From assembly GCF_030272615.1 (NCBI RefSeq), contig NC_081412.1, positions 478,979,157 through 479,043,156 of the forward strand: a stretch of 64,000 bases of DNA, in the 5' to 3' direction. Shown piece after piece: positions 1 through 10,997 of the stretch (position 1 is the stretch's first letter; every line of letters starts with the position of its first letter). The notes under the pieces were generated by a model. That model searched no databases, was not told the origin of the DNA, and was given only the letters and a program-made list of their open reading frames with translations. This DNA comes from Cryptomeria japonica. Its lineage: Eukaryota; Streptophyta; Pinopsida; Cupressales; Cupressaceae. Made by a program: the position numbers and the translations under genes.

Positions 1-657
1 AGTAGTAACAAAACTTTTCATATGGACAAATTTCACTTAGTTTATAAAACTCTGATAGATACATCTCATAAATATGGTTATGCTCGGCTAAGACTTTCTT
101 GGTGATCTTCAGGCGGTATAGCCTTGCTGCCGCTTCTTAAGATTGTTATATTTTGAACATATATAGACATAAAGCCATATATCCATATTTCATATAGATA
201 TATGTATATATGCTTATATATTTAGAAATGCCAATCTTTCATATTTTTGTTTCAATGATGATCTTCTCTATTATTTCCAGCTTTTCCGTACTAGGCTAGC
301 TTAGATGGCTCTTTTATCATCCAACTTTTTTGGGCATGGTAGGATCTCTGTTTAATTCAAAATCTATTATGAATGATAGCCCGTTGCGCTATCTATGCTA
401 GAAGGACTAAAGATCCCTCTGGAAGGTTGGCAGCTTGGTCTCTGCATTCGGGGATCTTATGAGTAGTTTTGATCTTTCTTGATGTTTTGTCTCTTGTTTT
501 GTTCTTAAGAAGCTTTCAGGCTTTAATGTCTCTAGGTTGCTTTAACTTAACTTCGTAATTTTGTTAAGCTGTGTATATGCTTTACGTCATCCTCTTCCCT
601 GTGTATGATCAGCCCCAGCCCCAGCCACCTTCAGGCTTTCTAGGCCTTCCATGGTTG

Positions 658-709
<52 letters not shown>

Positions 710-1439
710 ATTTATATTTTTATCATCATTCACATTATATATTAGGATTTTGTTCAGACTCACATCTATATAATCATATTCATATATAGTTTCCTATTTT
801 CCTGCCTGTTCTCTCAGTTTTAAGTTAAATCAGTCTCAGATGCATATGTCAATTTTCCTCTTTCTTCCCAGTAATCTCCAGCATCATATTATTAGATTAA
901 GGGTCGACCTAATAAAATTTTATCTCACTTAAAGCTTTCCCATGACACTCAATTAGGGCCTGGAAGGCTCTTGAACCATATTCTTTAAGATGGTAGCTCC
1001 CCGCGATCTCTTTGCAGGAATATTTATGGAATTTGCCTCGTTAATATTTATTGAGTTTATGCTCTTCGATGGGTAATCACTCTTGCATTATGTTTCTGGA
1101 GATTTTTTGAGACTAATATTTTGAGTTGTGTATCCTAACAGGGTGACCATCCAGGCAGGTATGATATATTGTATAAGTTGACCTGTTCGGTTTTCCTTTT
1201 CCTACCATTCTGGTGAGAGTTTTTCTCAAGATTTTGTGCAGCATAAGGAGCAGAGCATGCTTAACCCTGTGTTTCAGGAATAGCAAGAATTGTCGCCCAC
1301 AAATAGCAACATCACCCCAAGAGATGGGCAATCTGCTGCTCAACTTTACACAGAGGATTTCTACATACAATCTTCATTATTTTGGACAAGTTCCCTTTGT
1401 GATCTTGTATCTCCATTTTGTATCGCATTCTTAATTTTT
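1..1439. other. Unassigned AT-rich DNA
   Basis: I recognise no gene here. The longest open stretches, around 1113-1434 on both strands, have no familiar motif and no convincing start context. A splice-like short segment near 1140-1160 (acceptor-like cag before GGTGACCATC, donor-like gtatga after it) is too small to call an exon. The stretch runs into a LINE-type 3' tail at about 1440, so part of it may be degraded LINE 3' sequence. Confidence 0.4.
660..705. repeat. (TA)n microsatellite
   Basis: About 23 uninterrupted TA dinucleotides. The Tyr-Ile repeat it would encode is an artefact. Confidence 0.95.
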
Positions 1440-1592
1440 TTTTATCTTTGAGGGATCTGGGCTAGATCGGAGGTTTTCTTCCCTCCATTCTTTCCTACCA
1501 GTGCCCACACCGAATGGAGGTGTAAATGTAAATCTATCTATTTTTTAAATTAATAAAATTCTTTGGCCTCGACCTTTTATCGATAAAAAAAA
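1440..1592 (+). mobile_element. LINE 3' tail with terminal poly(A)
   Basis: The segment ends with an AATAAA-like motif, then a CCTCGACC...TTTATCGATA motif running into an A-rich tail at 1585-1593. That layout, a short 3' UTR followed by A-rich sequence, is what a retroposed LINE end looks like. A similar TTTATCG-plus-poly(A) end lies on the minus strand at 45.70 kb, which supports a shared family. No RT or endonuclease sequence is seen upstream, so this is a heavily 5'-truncated or decayed copy. Confidence 0.45.
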
Positions 1593-3430
1593 ATTAAATT
1601 AAATTGAACCAATCACAAACAAATATTTCTTTTGTTTCTTTAAATGTTTTTATTTTTTAAAAATCTATACGTAAAATTTTTAAGTTTAGAATATATAAAA
1701 AATAATTTTCTTTTTACTAATCGGTTCATATAATTGGCCTGTTATACACAAAATTCATGGAATCACTACTAATATCCAATTTTTTAGGCAAAATTTTAGA
1801 TAACATTATTGAAAATTCACGGAATATGTGTAACCGTTCTCATATGAAACAAAAGGTACATCCTCATTTTGATTTTACAATGTCATTTAATGTTCTACTC
1901 ATTGTCGATACACTAGATTATGGATAGATTGCAAAACCCAAGAGGAAAATAATAAACATGCAATGCAGCCTATTCTCTAATGCTATTCTATTTTGGAGTA
2001 TTCCTACAATATCATAATATAATTTCATTTTATCAACCCAATTGTTGACATTCTTTTCTTACACTTCAACTGTTAAAACATTGTGGAGAAAGGTGCATTG
2101 TTATGTGACAATTAATTTGAGTTGCATACTTCAATGATTTAGCCATAACTAAGAGTGTCTATATTTTTTTTTTTGGTTAAAAATACCATCCCCTATTTTA
2201 TAAAGACCCAGGGTTCCAATCTCCTAGTACTTGCAAATCAAACTATTTCAAACCCAACACTCTTCAATTTTGATAAATAATTTTTTAATTATAATTCAAT
2301 TATTATAATAATATCATCATAAAATTAATATCAATATTTACATTGGTAATGATTAAATAAAAATATTGTTAAATATTAAATATATTAATAATTATATTTA
2401 TTTTAATTATTATTATTAATTAATTGTTATAAATATTAAAATAACGTGATAATTAAATTATAATCTATATTACATATTAACAATTATGAAATAAAAAAAT
2501 TTAATTATTTGATATAATGAAGGATAATTAATTTTTCAACACAAATTTCTTAAAATAATATAATATTTTTGTTTATCTCTATATTTATGACAATTCAAAT
2601 TATATAAATAAAATTAATTATAAACTATAAATTTTCAACTCTTTTTCATTATTCTCTATAAATACTAACATGGAAATATTGTAATAATTATTCAACTAAA
2701 AATTATATTTATATACAAAAATATTTCTCATTAATATTATGTAATTATAATTGATAATTTCATCTATATATTAATTTGTTAATATTAATTGAAATTGATG
2801 TATTTGTTATTTTATATAATATATGTATTATATATTAACGAATTTATTATATAATTATATTTAATATTTGTTATTGAGATATATTCTTAATTGTTAAATA
2901 TTAAATTAATGAAAAATTAATTAAATTTATTTATTTATTATTAATGTTAAATTATTATTACGTCGAAAGGCATATTAATACTCACATATAATGGATTGAT
3001 AGATATGTGAGATTAAAAACCCCTGTGATTAAAATTGACACCCATCATATATGACACTTGTCATAATTACAATTAGTTTTACTATTACTTAAATAAATAT
3101 AATTTAAATAAATTAAAATAAATGCATGGAAAACCAAAAAATATATTTTATTTATTTTCTCCTCTCAAACCACTCACTCTGAGTCTAACTATTAATCAAT
3201 TCTATTTATCTCCATCATACTAATAGTTAACTTCGTCAAAATAATATTATAATAATAATATAAAGATATGGTAATATAATAATAATAATTAGTCTTAATA
3301 GATTTTTGTGAAGTTTAATAGAAGTATAAAAATATAGTAATATCTTAATAATAATATAATATTGATTACAATATCATAATATAATAATAAATTAATATAA
3401 ATTATTATATATATATATATATATATATTA
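1593..3430. other. AT-rich spacer block
   Basis: No gene. From about 2160 the sequence is extremely AT-rich, with many short TTAATTA and ATAATA runs. It contains a (TA)n run at 3406-3429, immediately before the poly(A) end of the next LINE. Similar AT-rich sequence resumes at 7160-7230 and 8784-8880. The two LINE copies in between therefore appear to have inserted into one original AT-rich block. Confidence 0.6.
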
Positions 3431-4200
3431 TATTAATATGTTTTTTTTTTACAAGGTGTCTGGTTCAATGAGCACTGAAGGGAAAGAACGAGTAAGAAAA
3501 CCCTTTAGTATTGCTCTAATAACACAAAGCCTACCTACCCATTACAAAAAGCCACCTGTGCACATTCCACCAAAACCCCTCCCCATATTATATAATCTTT
3601 TCATTAGACACAAAAGAAGCTACCATGAGAGGCATACAAGCATAATCTGTTATTCGAATCAGAGAGAAGAGCAACAACCACCTAAAAACTGAAAGATCAG
3701 CACAAAAAGTCGTCCATGAACCACCCCTATCTACAAAGAACAAGTCTCCAAGCCACTTATTAGCATGAGACAAAGAACAAGAAAAGAAACCACTACAAGT
3801 GAGCCTGCCAAGATAAGAACCGTGATAAAACAAAGAATAATCCATATAAGAAGGAGAAGAGGATGTTGGAAACCCAATGGAACCAAAATGAGGCCAAGCC
3901 AAAGAATAGCCCATAAAAATAGCCCATAAAAATAGCCAAGTAAGCAAAAGAGAAATAAGAAACCACCGCATATACCATACCACCTGCAATTTCCAAGACC
4001 CCGAAGACAACCACCATCTTCCAAGCCTTAAAAAGTTCATTTGTATGAAACAAATCATCTTAACATATGAGAAGAACCACCAGAATAAAGGAGAGAAAAG
4101 CATGAATAAAGAAAAACAAAGCCCGTTTATAATCCAAGCTAGGTGAGAGAGACCATCATGAATACTACTTTGGCGAAGCACGATACAACACAAAAAGTGC

Positions 4201-4960
4201 AGAAACTAACTTACCCAAGCATTATTACCAAACCCACTAGCTGAAGGAGTGAACAAAGCACATCCACACATAATTACCCAATCAAGCAACTAGACTGCGA
4301 ACCATGATAAAAATAAATGCCAAAGAAACTTTAATGATTAACCGAGACGACATCACTGAGAAGCTGCTGCAAACCAAACTTACCCAAGCACTTCCCACCA
4401 TGATTACCAAATGAAACAACCAACTGCAGATCATGCTAAAGAAGAAATGCCAACTCATAATAATGAATAGCTGAAAAAGAGCGTGTAAGGGCATCAAACC
4501 TGTGATTAACCAAATAAACCCAATCTGCCAGAGAGGATAACACCACACGGATGAAGTTCAAACACCCTCCATGCTCGAAAAAGAAATACTTACCATGAAT
4601 GCCATCATCAAAAAATGTTGCCATCCTCCGTAATGTAATACACTCACCCGAACTTAAAAACCAAGGCGATGACCAGTAAGAAAGCAATGAGGATAAAGAA
4701 CACTTCCCACCATGATAACCAAATCAAAACATCCAACCTGCAGATCAAAATGCCCACTAACAGTAATAACCAACTGTGTGAGGGCATCAAAACCTGAGAA
4801 TGATCAACTAAGTCCGGCCTGATAGACAAGATACAAACCACACAAATGAAGCTCCATCACCCTCCTTACTCGTAGAGGAAATACTTACCGTGTATGCCAT
4901 CATCAAAAATGTTGCCATAAGGCAAGACAACACCCTCCCTAATGTAATACACGAAAGAAC
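4201..4960 (-). repeat. Imperfect tandem repeats in the LINE-A 3' UTR
   Basis: Blocks recur with offsets near 170, 295 and 310 bases. The phrase ATGCCATCATCAAAAA lies at about 4597 and 4892. CACTTCCCACCATGAT lies at about 4390 and 4702. ACTTACCCAAGCA lies at about 4207 and 4379. The copies are diverged, so the duplication is older than the pseudogenisation or is a property of the family. Confidence 0.6.
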
Positions 4961-5189
4961 ATCTACAACGAACAGGGAATGTGGTGAAAGCAACAGACCA
5001 CAAACAATCAAAATGGAAACCACCCATCCAAAGAAATGATCAACCCATAAAAGATTAGATTACACATGCCATACTGAATCGAGCAAGAGACCCCTAATCC
5101 CAAACTTCAACCAAAGGAATACTTAAAAAAGAACACTAATGCAAGAAGAGGGAATATCCCTAGGGGAGACTTCCAAATACTTGACACCT

Positions 5190-6098
5190 TTAACCAGCCT
5201 TATTAGCAAGAAAATCAGCAATACAATTAATTTCCCTATAGCAGTGAGAGATCATAAAGGAACTAAAACACTTCAATTGAACAAGAATTCGATCTAAAAG
5301 GTATTGTAAGTGCCAGGAGACACATTTCTCATTGGAGACCGATTGAAAGACTAGCATTGAATCCCCTTCAATGATAATATCCTTGATGCCCAAAGAGATG
5401 GCTAAATCTAGACCGAAAGATAAAGAATGAAATTCAGTAGAATTGTTGGAAACAACACCAATATATTTACACAGAGATTTAAAAATCTTAGAATTGTGAT
5501 AAAAAGGGACAACTCCAATCCCCGACTTTCCCGGATTTCCCTTGGTAGCCCCATCAAAATTTAATTTAAAAGAGAATTGTGGAGGAGGAGACCATTTAGC
5601 AAGCCTATGCTTGACAAGAGAAGATAAGCCTGAGGCTACAACCCCATGAGATGGAATGAATCGAAGTGACTCCCATTTCCATGTCACCCAATTATCCCAA
5701 TGGGAAAAGGAGCACAGATGTTCCAAAATTTTATAAATATAAGAAAGCACCACCTTAGAAATGGAGGATTGAATCCTATCAAGCACATCCAACAATGAAT
5801 CAGATTTATGCTTGAAAATCCTAGAGTTCCTCTCAAGCCAGATATTCCAAATGACAATAGATGGAGCAACAACCCAAAGAGAAGAGTAAAAAGATAACGA
5901 ATACAACAAAGGCCAAGCCAAAAAATGAGACAATAAATTAGGACCAATAGCAGAAGACCATCCAAGCATACCAAACAACCAGTACCAACAATCCAAGGCA
6001 AATGGGCAATGTAGAAATACATGATCCATGGATTCCATGAAGAAACCACAAAACACACAAGGAAAGACCACAATAATCCCAAGCCTATCTAATCTCAT
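5190..6098 (-). pseudogene. LINE-A zinc-finger-like region and RNase H domain
   Basis: About 302 codons stay open. The N-terminal third has a CVFC...DHVFLHC arrangement, the zf-RVT type region that follows RT in plant LINEs. The last 130 residues form an RNase H domain. NFDGATKGNPGKSGIG carries the first Asp, NNSTEFHSLSFGL the Glu, IIIEGDSMLV the second Asp, and HCYREINCIADFLANK the final motif with Asp. All four catalytic acidic positions can be matched, so this domain is better preserved than the rest of the element. In the family it removes RNA from the RNA:DNA hybrid during element copying. It lies directly downstream of the RT remnants at 6296-7104 and upstream of the repeated 3' UTR. 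It is a fragment of one polyprotein, not a free-standing gene, and the first Met is arbitrary. Confidence 0.8.
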
Positions 6099-6295
6099 TC
6101 CAGTGAGAACTCTATCTTGAACTACGAGCCAGGCAAAGGAACCAACTTAAGGAAGACAAGTCAAATGCCAAAAGAGCTGAGAAGGCCAAGGGGGGAAATA
6201 AGAGGAATGAGACAAGACCTTGTACCCCTCCTTTACTAAATACAAACCTGAATCACTCTTATTCCAAATCAAAACATCCTCCTGATCTTGAAACA

Positions 6296-7104
6296 CTAGT
6301 AATCTTTTTTCAAGTTCCTATACATAAGCATCTTTGAGTTATTTACTGATGGACATAGAAACAATAGATTTCCAATGAAAAACAGGATAAGGACCTGAAG
6401 TATCAACATCACAATAATCAACAACAAAAACACCCAAGAGACCAGTAAGGATATCAGATAAAGGAGACCAATCTGAATGGAAGACAAGGCGACATGACCA
6501 TTCCAGACTTCATCCCAAAATCGAGCCTTCTTCCCATTATGAACTACCCAAGAGAGGTGAGGAAGGATAACTGATCTACAACTAACAATAAAATTCCAAA
6601 AAGATGATCCTTTCGGGAGAGATGAGGCTATGAAAAGTCGTTCTCTAGGAGCCCCCCTCAAATACTTAGCAAACATAATGGAAGCCCGTTTACTTGAAGG
6701 GTCCATATATAGCTTCCAGACAAATTTAGCCCCTAAGGCTTTGTTATGAGAAACTAAGTCTCTGATACCCGAACCCCCCAACTCCTTAGGAAGACAAACC
6801 CTATCCCAAGCTAATGAGGAATCTTCTTCTTACCCCCAATATTATCATTCCAAAGAAAGGATCTTAAAGACACCTTGAGATTATGAACAACCTTGGGAGG
6901 AGTCTTCAAAACAAACATCAAATAAATAGGAATAGCATTAAGCACTGACTTAATCAGAAGAATCTTACCAGCTAAAGTAAGCCATTTATGATTCCAAGAA
7001 GAAATTCTGGAAGATATCGCATGAACCACTTTATCCCAAAACATTGCCTTATCCGATCCAACAAAAAAAGGAATGCCTAAATACTTACAAGGGAAAGAAC
7101 CCAC
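6296..7104 (-). pseudogene. LINE-A reverse transcriptase C-terminal remnants
   Basis: Two open pieces, 6811-7104 and 6296-6781, are separated by a break near 6790. The first has FPCKYLGIPFFVG and GKILLIKSVLNAIPIYLMF, the block that follows the palm and thumb in plant L1-type RTs. The second has GGSGIRDL and ALGAKFVWKLY, then SFWNFIV and FWDEVW, typical of the connection region before the zinc finger. The catalytic YADD box should lie further upstream but is missing because the copy is truncated. The segment cannot encode an active enzyme. Confidence 0.75.
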
Positions 7105-7798
7105 TTGAAAACCCCCAAAAATGAGTCAATCTATTCTAAACTAGAGGGGAAACATTCAGGTATAATATTAATAATTATCATATTATATCAATGTTATAAC
7201 ATAAAATTATATTAATCTTATAATAATTAACAATTTTTTTTTTGATTGGTAATATTTGTATTTTATTTATTTAAAACTAAACAGTACAACTTCAGTAAGA
7301 TAATAAGCTATCAACCAGTTCCCTAAAACCACCCATAAAATTCATCCAAACCACCCACCCAAAAAACTGAAAATTCAGAATTAGTAGCCTGCGCCCCCAC
7401 TAACCCCACACCCCCATGCGATGAGTACGAAAAATCACATATTACATCTTGCCATTCAAAAATCTGGCAAATTCTGCTTGAAATGTTCTTAACGAAAACC
7501 AGAAAGTTTAAATTTTCAACTGAAAATTTAACTAAACAAAAAACAAAGAAAATTGGCACCTAGAAGTACCCTGGCATGCTGTGACCAATTCATCTCTCTT
7601 CCTCCAAATCTCTTGCAGCCGAGGTGCTCGATTCACCAGCCACCCTGAGTCGGCAAGAAACTCCTCCTCTTCCCGCATGTGAATCTCCTTTCCTTGTTTT
7701 TGCATCCTTGCCTGCTGCCCCTTGTGAAACTGGTTTTTTCGACGGACTCCAAATTTAATAGATACTCTCTTGGAACAATTCTTTGCAAGACTTTCCTC

Positions 7799-8135
7799 AC
7801 CTCTTCATAGGTGTGTCCCAGCTCCAAGCCCCACACCATGAGGAGCGAGTAGATGTTTGCTCTGCACCTATACGATGGCTAATAACAACCACCTCTTCTC
7901 CCAAAACCAATTGAATTGCCTTCAAGAGTAGAGGGTCTTTTGCCAGGAACATTTTCTCGAGCTTCTTGGGAGGGACAAATAGGTCCTCAAAAAACTGGCA
8001 TAAGCTTGGAGGATTCCAGAGTGAAATTCGCTTCCATTTCTGAGCTCGCTGAGGATTGTAGAAATTTCTGATGAAACTTGATTAAGGCATTACGAAATTG
8101 GTATTCAATGCATAACACTCCACCATCGCCGCCAT
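7799..8135 (-). pseudogene. Open stretch 3' of the LINE-B RNase H, function unknown
   Basis: From the ATG at 8135 reading leftward, about 110 codons contain only one internal stop, about 17 codons in. Legible words include PPKKLEKMFLAKDPLLLKA and VLGEEVVVISHRIG. In plant LINEs the RNase H is normally followed by untranslated sequence, so this may be a second family-specific reading frame or transduced host sequence. I do not recognise the protein. Low codon-level support means it could be chance. Confidence 0.3.
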
Positions 8136-8244
8136 TTCAGAGCATGTCGCAATAAATGCTCATTAACTCAACCTTACGCAGGAAAAAAACTGACTTTCTG
8201 ACAAGAAATTTGAATTGTTTGTCGTACCAACTTGGCAAGCGTTC

Positions 8245-8730
8245 TTAACTCCATTTAACGGTTTCTTTTTTGCTATCCCGCCACCTCACCTCCCCAAGCA
8301 CGAGATCACACACATCATTCGACAACCCATCCGCAATAACATTTCCATCTCTTTTCACATGCGAGATGTAATAATTTTTGAAAGATTTCAATTTTTCACT
8401 TATATTATTTACATATTTGTTCAATTTCCAGCATGGTGTGTGGCCTTTAATCAGAGTCTGGACTACAATTTGGGAATCACCCTCTAAGTGTAACTTCGTC
8501 ACCTTCATATTTGTTGCTAATTCAACTGCTAGTAAGGCCGCCTGAGCTTCCGCTTCATTATTAGTGCCATCTCGAAGCCTTCTTGCACCCGTACATATGA
8601 TCTTCCCTTCATCATCACATGCCACACATCCCGCGCCTGAAATCCCTGGATTGCCTTTTGACACCCCATCAAAATTTATTTTCACCCACCCCTTCTCTGG
8701 TTTTGACCACTTCACCGTCTCCCCAACCAA
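8245..8730 (-). pseudogene. LINE-B RNase H domain
   Basis: About 160 open codons hold a complete RNase H fold. INFDGVSKGNPGISGAG has the first Asp, NNEAEAQAALLAVELA the Glu, LHLEGDSQIVVQ the second Asp, and HVKRDGNVIADGLSN the last Asp. The domain is of the plant LINE type, related to but clearly different from that at 5190-6098. The start is simply the 5' truncation point of the element, so no promoter or true start codon exists. Downstream on the same strand a further open stretch at 7799-8135 is listed separately. Confidence 0.8.
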
Positions 8731-8783
8731 AGGGTCATTTAAAGGATTAACCCTAGGGAACCCATGAACGAATAATAATTAAC

Positions 8784-9189
8784 TAGACTTATTTAGTTAT
8801 AATCAATGCTAATTTTTCTATATTTTTATATTAATATATATAATTTATATTGACAATTATTCTATTATATCAATATTACAAGACAAGTATTCCCACTAAA
8901 TGGCACTTTGAATGTTGTCCCTTGGAAGTTGCATGTGAAATTAAGTTAGCTAAATATTTTAGCTTTTGTTTAAAACTTGTAGGTTGATAGTGTTCTACAA
9001 TTGAAAGTCCTCACTCACACCACTTTTGATCAACCACAAATTTAGGCCAAAAAAAAGTGGTCTCCACTCGTTCTCCTCATCCACGTGTTTAATGAATCAT
9101 AGACAAACTCGAACCAAAATATTTTAATTATCCGCGCCCCCAAGGCATGACTGATTTTTTTTTATACCAACATCGCTCAAAATTATAGT
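8784..9189. other. Unassigned spacer
   Basis: AT-rich sequence continuing the 1.6-3.4 kb block to about 8880, then ordinary sequence. No coding, RNA or repeat signal recognised. Confidence 0.5.
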
Positions 9190-9240
9190 GCACCACTAGG
9201 TATGGGCCGGTCTACCCTACCCGAGGCCACAATATAGGGA

Positions 9241-10100
9241 GGTTAAAGTGAAAATCAGAATTCCTGATGGCATTTCAACTAGTTTTAGGAGTGATATTGG
9301 TGTCAAACAAGGGTGTCCTCTTTCCCCTATTTGGCTTATACATTGACAAACTTGAAGAATGGTTAAACATGGAGAATGGTGATGGTATTCAATTGGGCGA
9401 ATTTGTGATAAGGCTGCTCCTTTATGCTGATGACCTCATTTTGCTTGCTAATTCTGCCCTTGGTTTGCAAGAGCACTTATTTGCCCTTGAGCACTTTTGC
9501 AATATTGTGGGAATGCAAGTTAATATCAGCAAGACGAAAATCATGGTTTTCTCAAGTAGAAGGAAACAAGAGCAACATAAGTTTTACTTTGAAGGTAGCA
9601 TTCTTGAAGAAGTTGCAGATTACAAATACCTTGGAATTGATTTCAACAAGAGTCTTAGTTGGGAAGGTTGCAGGAAGAAGAGAACTCTAGGCGGCTGGAA
9701 GGCACTCTATGCATTTCAAAATAGATGCAGAGAGGCTGAGCTTTGGGATTGGAAAACCATCCAAACACTTTTTAGGCTTTTGGTGTTGCTGGTTATTCTA
9801 TATGGTTGTGAAGTTTGGACCAGCAGTACCTTAGATTCTCAATGGAAGCAAATTGAGAGAATTCAAAAACGTTTGATCACAAGCAAGTTCAAAATTAAAA
9901 GCACGGCCCCACGTGATATCATGTTAAGTGAAACGGGTGCTGCCCCTATTGAGGCAGCTGCTATGGTGTGTCTCATTAGCTATTTAAAAAGAACCGAGCA
10001 AATGGGAGAAGATAGATGGCCTAAGGTTGTCGTCAACGACACTTTGTGCAAAAGGAAGAAGACGTGGATGAAACAAAACATCAAATGGTTGAAAAAATAG
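9241..10100 (+). pseudogene. LINE-C reverse transcriptase
   Basis: The palm motif GVKQGCPLSP is encoded at 9299-9328. The next conserved phrase, LFGLYIDKLEEWL, is in another frame, so a small deletion of the intervening codons has shifted the frame near 9328. From there the frame stays open to 10100. It shows RLLLYADDLILLA (the catalytic YADD box), GMQVNISKTKIMVFS, YKYLGIDFNKSLSW and ILYGCEVWTSSTLDSQW. All are standard for endonuclease-type plant LINEs. Residues N-terminal to the B motif, including the first catalytic Asp, are missing. The product would copy element RNA into DNA in the nucleus, but this copy cannot. Confidence 0.8.
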
Positions 10101-10551
10101 GATATTTATTTGAACTCATGCCCCACAAATAGCAAGGAGATAAAGGTTTTCGTTATAGAAAAGTTTTACAAGAAAAATTAGAGTATTGGGTTAGGAAGGA
10201 AGAAACGATACTATATTAATGAGTTCAACCCCAATTATGATCATCTTCAAAAAGTCTATATAGGGGCTAATATATCATGGAAGGCTAAAATTCTAATCGC
10301 ACAGCTTAGAACCAACTCTCACCAACTTTGGTGTAAGACCGGGCGGTGGAAAAGGCCAAAAGAGATTTGGGAAGAAAGAGTTTGCCCGTTTTGCGTCAGC
10401 GGGAGTGTGGAAACTGAAAAACATTTTATTTTGGAGTGTGAAGCACTTATAGTCAGCCGGGAGAAGTTTGCCAATTTCCTAACTGCCAGCACATGGTATA
10501 ACTTATTCAGCGAGGAGAAGATGGGTGCTCTCATCATCAGCCTGAATAAGT
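10100..10551 (+). pseudogene. LINE-C C-terminal zinc-finger region
   Basis: After the stop at 10100, recognisable codons resume in broken frames. NYDHLQKVYIG, AKILIAQLRTNSHQL, TGRWKRPKEIWEERVCPFC and ETEKHFILEC give a CxxC...HxxxxC finger typical of the LINE C-terminus, and the readable part ends with MGALIISLNK and a stop at about 10550. It belongs to the same former polyprotein as the RT at 9241-10100. Confidence 0.65.
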
Positions 10552-10639
10552 AGAGATCAGACCTTTAAAAACCGATTCAGTGTGATCAGATTGTCCCATA
10601 GGCTATTCTTAGCCTCGTGGACGTTAAAATTCTTTCTTC

Positions 10640-10831
10640 TTCTTCTATATATCTGATAAAAGTTTTATTTTCTATTTTGTTTGAAGCTTTCAGTTTGAAC
10701 TATCGATTGTGCTCTCGTTTCGTTGCTACTCGGACAATATTAAATGGCACTGCAGACTACTGAGAATCCCAGTAAAACGGCAATATTTTGTTAGCAGACG
10801 CGGCGAGATTGAAAACTCAACACCTCAAACA
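10640..10831 (+). promoter_or_regulatory. Putative promoter and 5' leader with small upstream ORF
   Basis: A pyrimidine-rich run (10631-10645) is followed by a TATA-like TCTATATATC at about 10645, some 185 bases before the proposed start codon. Between them an upstream ATG at 10744 opens a 16-codon frame that stops at 10792-10794. No transcription evidence is available, so the promoter call rests on position and composition only. Confidence 0.3.
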
Positions 10832-10997
10832 ATGTTGACTGCTGAGCCCCTGCTCTTCAACAGTCACTGCACACGCAATTGCTATCACAATCTCTTGCTT
10901 CCCATGTCTCATAATTTTTCGCCTTCTAGAACTTTATTCAGCATCTATAGCAACTCGGTTTCTAATTCTTCTGTTAATAAACTACGCGCTTCTCATG
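10832..10997 (+). CDS. Split gene, exon 1: probable organelle transit peptide
   Basis: This is the first of five exons (10832-10997, 30268-30695, 31088-31225, 43920-43985, 44618-44688) that I join because all splice sites are canonical and all phases agree. The first ATG in frame is at 10832; the frame is open further upstream, but without an ATG. The 55 residues begin MLTAEPLLFNSHC and are rich in Ser, Asn and Leu with few acidic residues, like a plastid or mitochondrial targeting peptide. The donor is CATG|GTAAGT at 10998, giving phase 1. The last base joins the CT at 30268 to make an Ala codon. The mature protein is not one I can name. Intron 1 is 19.3 kb and full of mobile elements, so mis-joining is possible. 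Confidence 0.6.

Larger units (their letters stand above)
3440..7150 (-). mobile_element. LINE-A, 5'-truncated RNase H LINE
   Basis: A minus-strand non-LTR retrotransposon. Read 5' to 3' from 7150 it contains the RT C-terminal part, a connection segment, a zinc-finger-like region, an RNase H domain, a long 3' UTR with internal repeats, and a ten-base poly(A) tail at 3441-3450. The endonuclease and most RT motifs, including the YADD box, are absent, so the copy is 5' truncated near 7150. Both flanks are AT-rich and share only about 9 bp (ATATTAATA), too little to be sure of a target duplication. The frame has stops and shifts, so it is not active. Confidence 0.8.
7232..8771 (-). mobile_element. 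LINE-B, 5'-truncated copy with target-site duplication
   Basis: A minus-strand LINE of 1.54 kb. It starts with RNase H coding sequence near 8768, has a 1-kb 3' end, and finishes with a poly(A) tail seen as the T-run at 7234-7243. The 12-base word ATAATAATTAAC flanks it on both sides, at 7220-7231 and 8772-8783, and is a good target-site duplication. The insertion is therefore a single complete event: a 5'-truncated reverse transcript placed in the AT-rich block. It differs from LINE-A in RNase H sequence and 3' UTR, so it is another family or lineage. Confidence 0.85.
9190..10555 (+). mobile_element. LINE-C, decayed plus-strand non-LTR retrotransposon
   Basis: It contains the RT palm, the RT C-terminal part and a CCHC-like zinc finger in the normal order. 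The 5' end is lost before the GVKQGCPLSP motif at 9299. The 3' end is not sharply defined; coding similarity stops at about 10550 and no long poly(A) remains. It is a different lineage from LINE-A and LINE-B because the conserved phrases differ and no RNase H is present. It ends less than 300 bases upstream of the first coding exon of the split gene. Confidence 0.75.

Noticed and set aside
571-789. Open frame across the (TA)n run
   Set aside because: Tyr-Ile repeat produced by the microsatellite; no start context or homology.
3588-4193. 201-codon hydrophobic minus-strand frame that looks like a membrane protein
   Set aside because: It lies wholly inside the LINE-A 3' UTR, overlaps other open frames, and its Phe/Leu/Trp-rich composition reflects A-rich DNA on the other strand.
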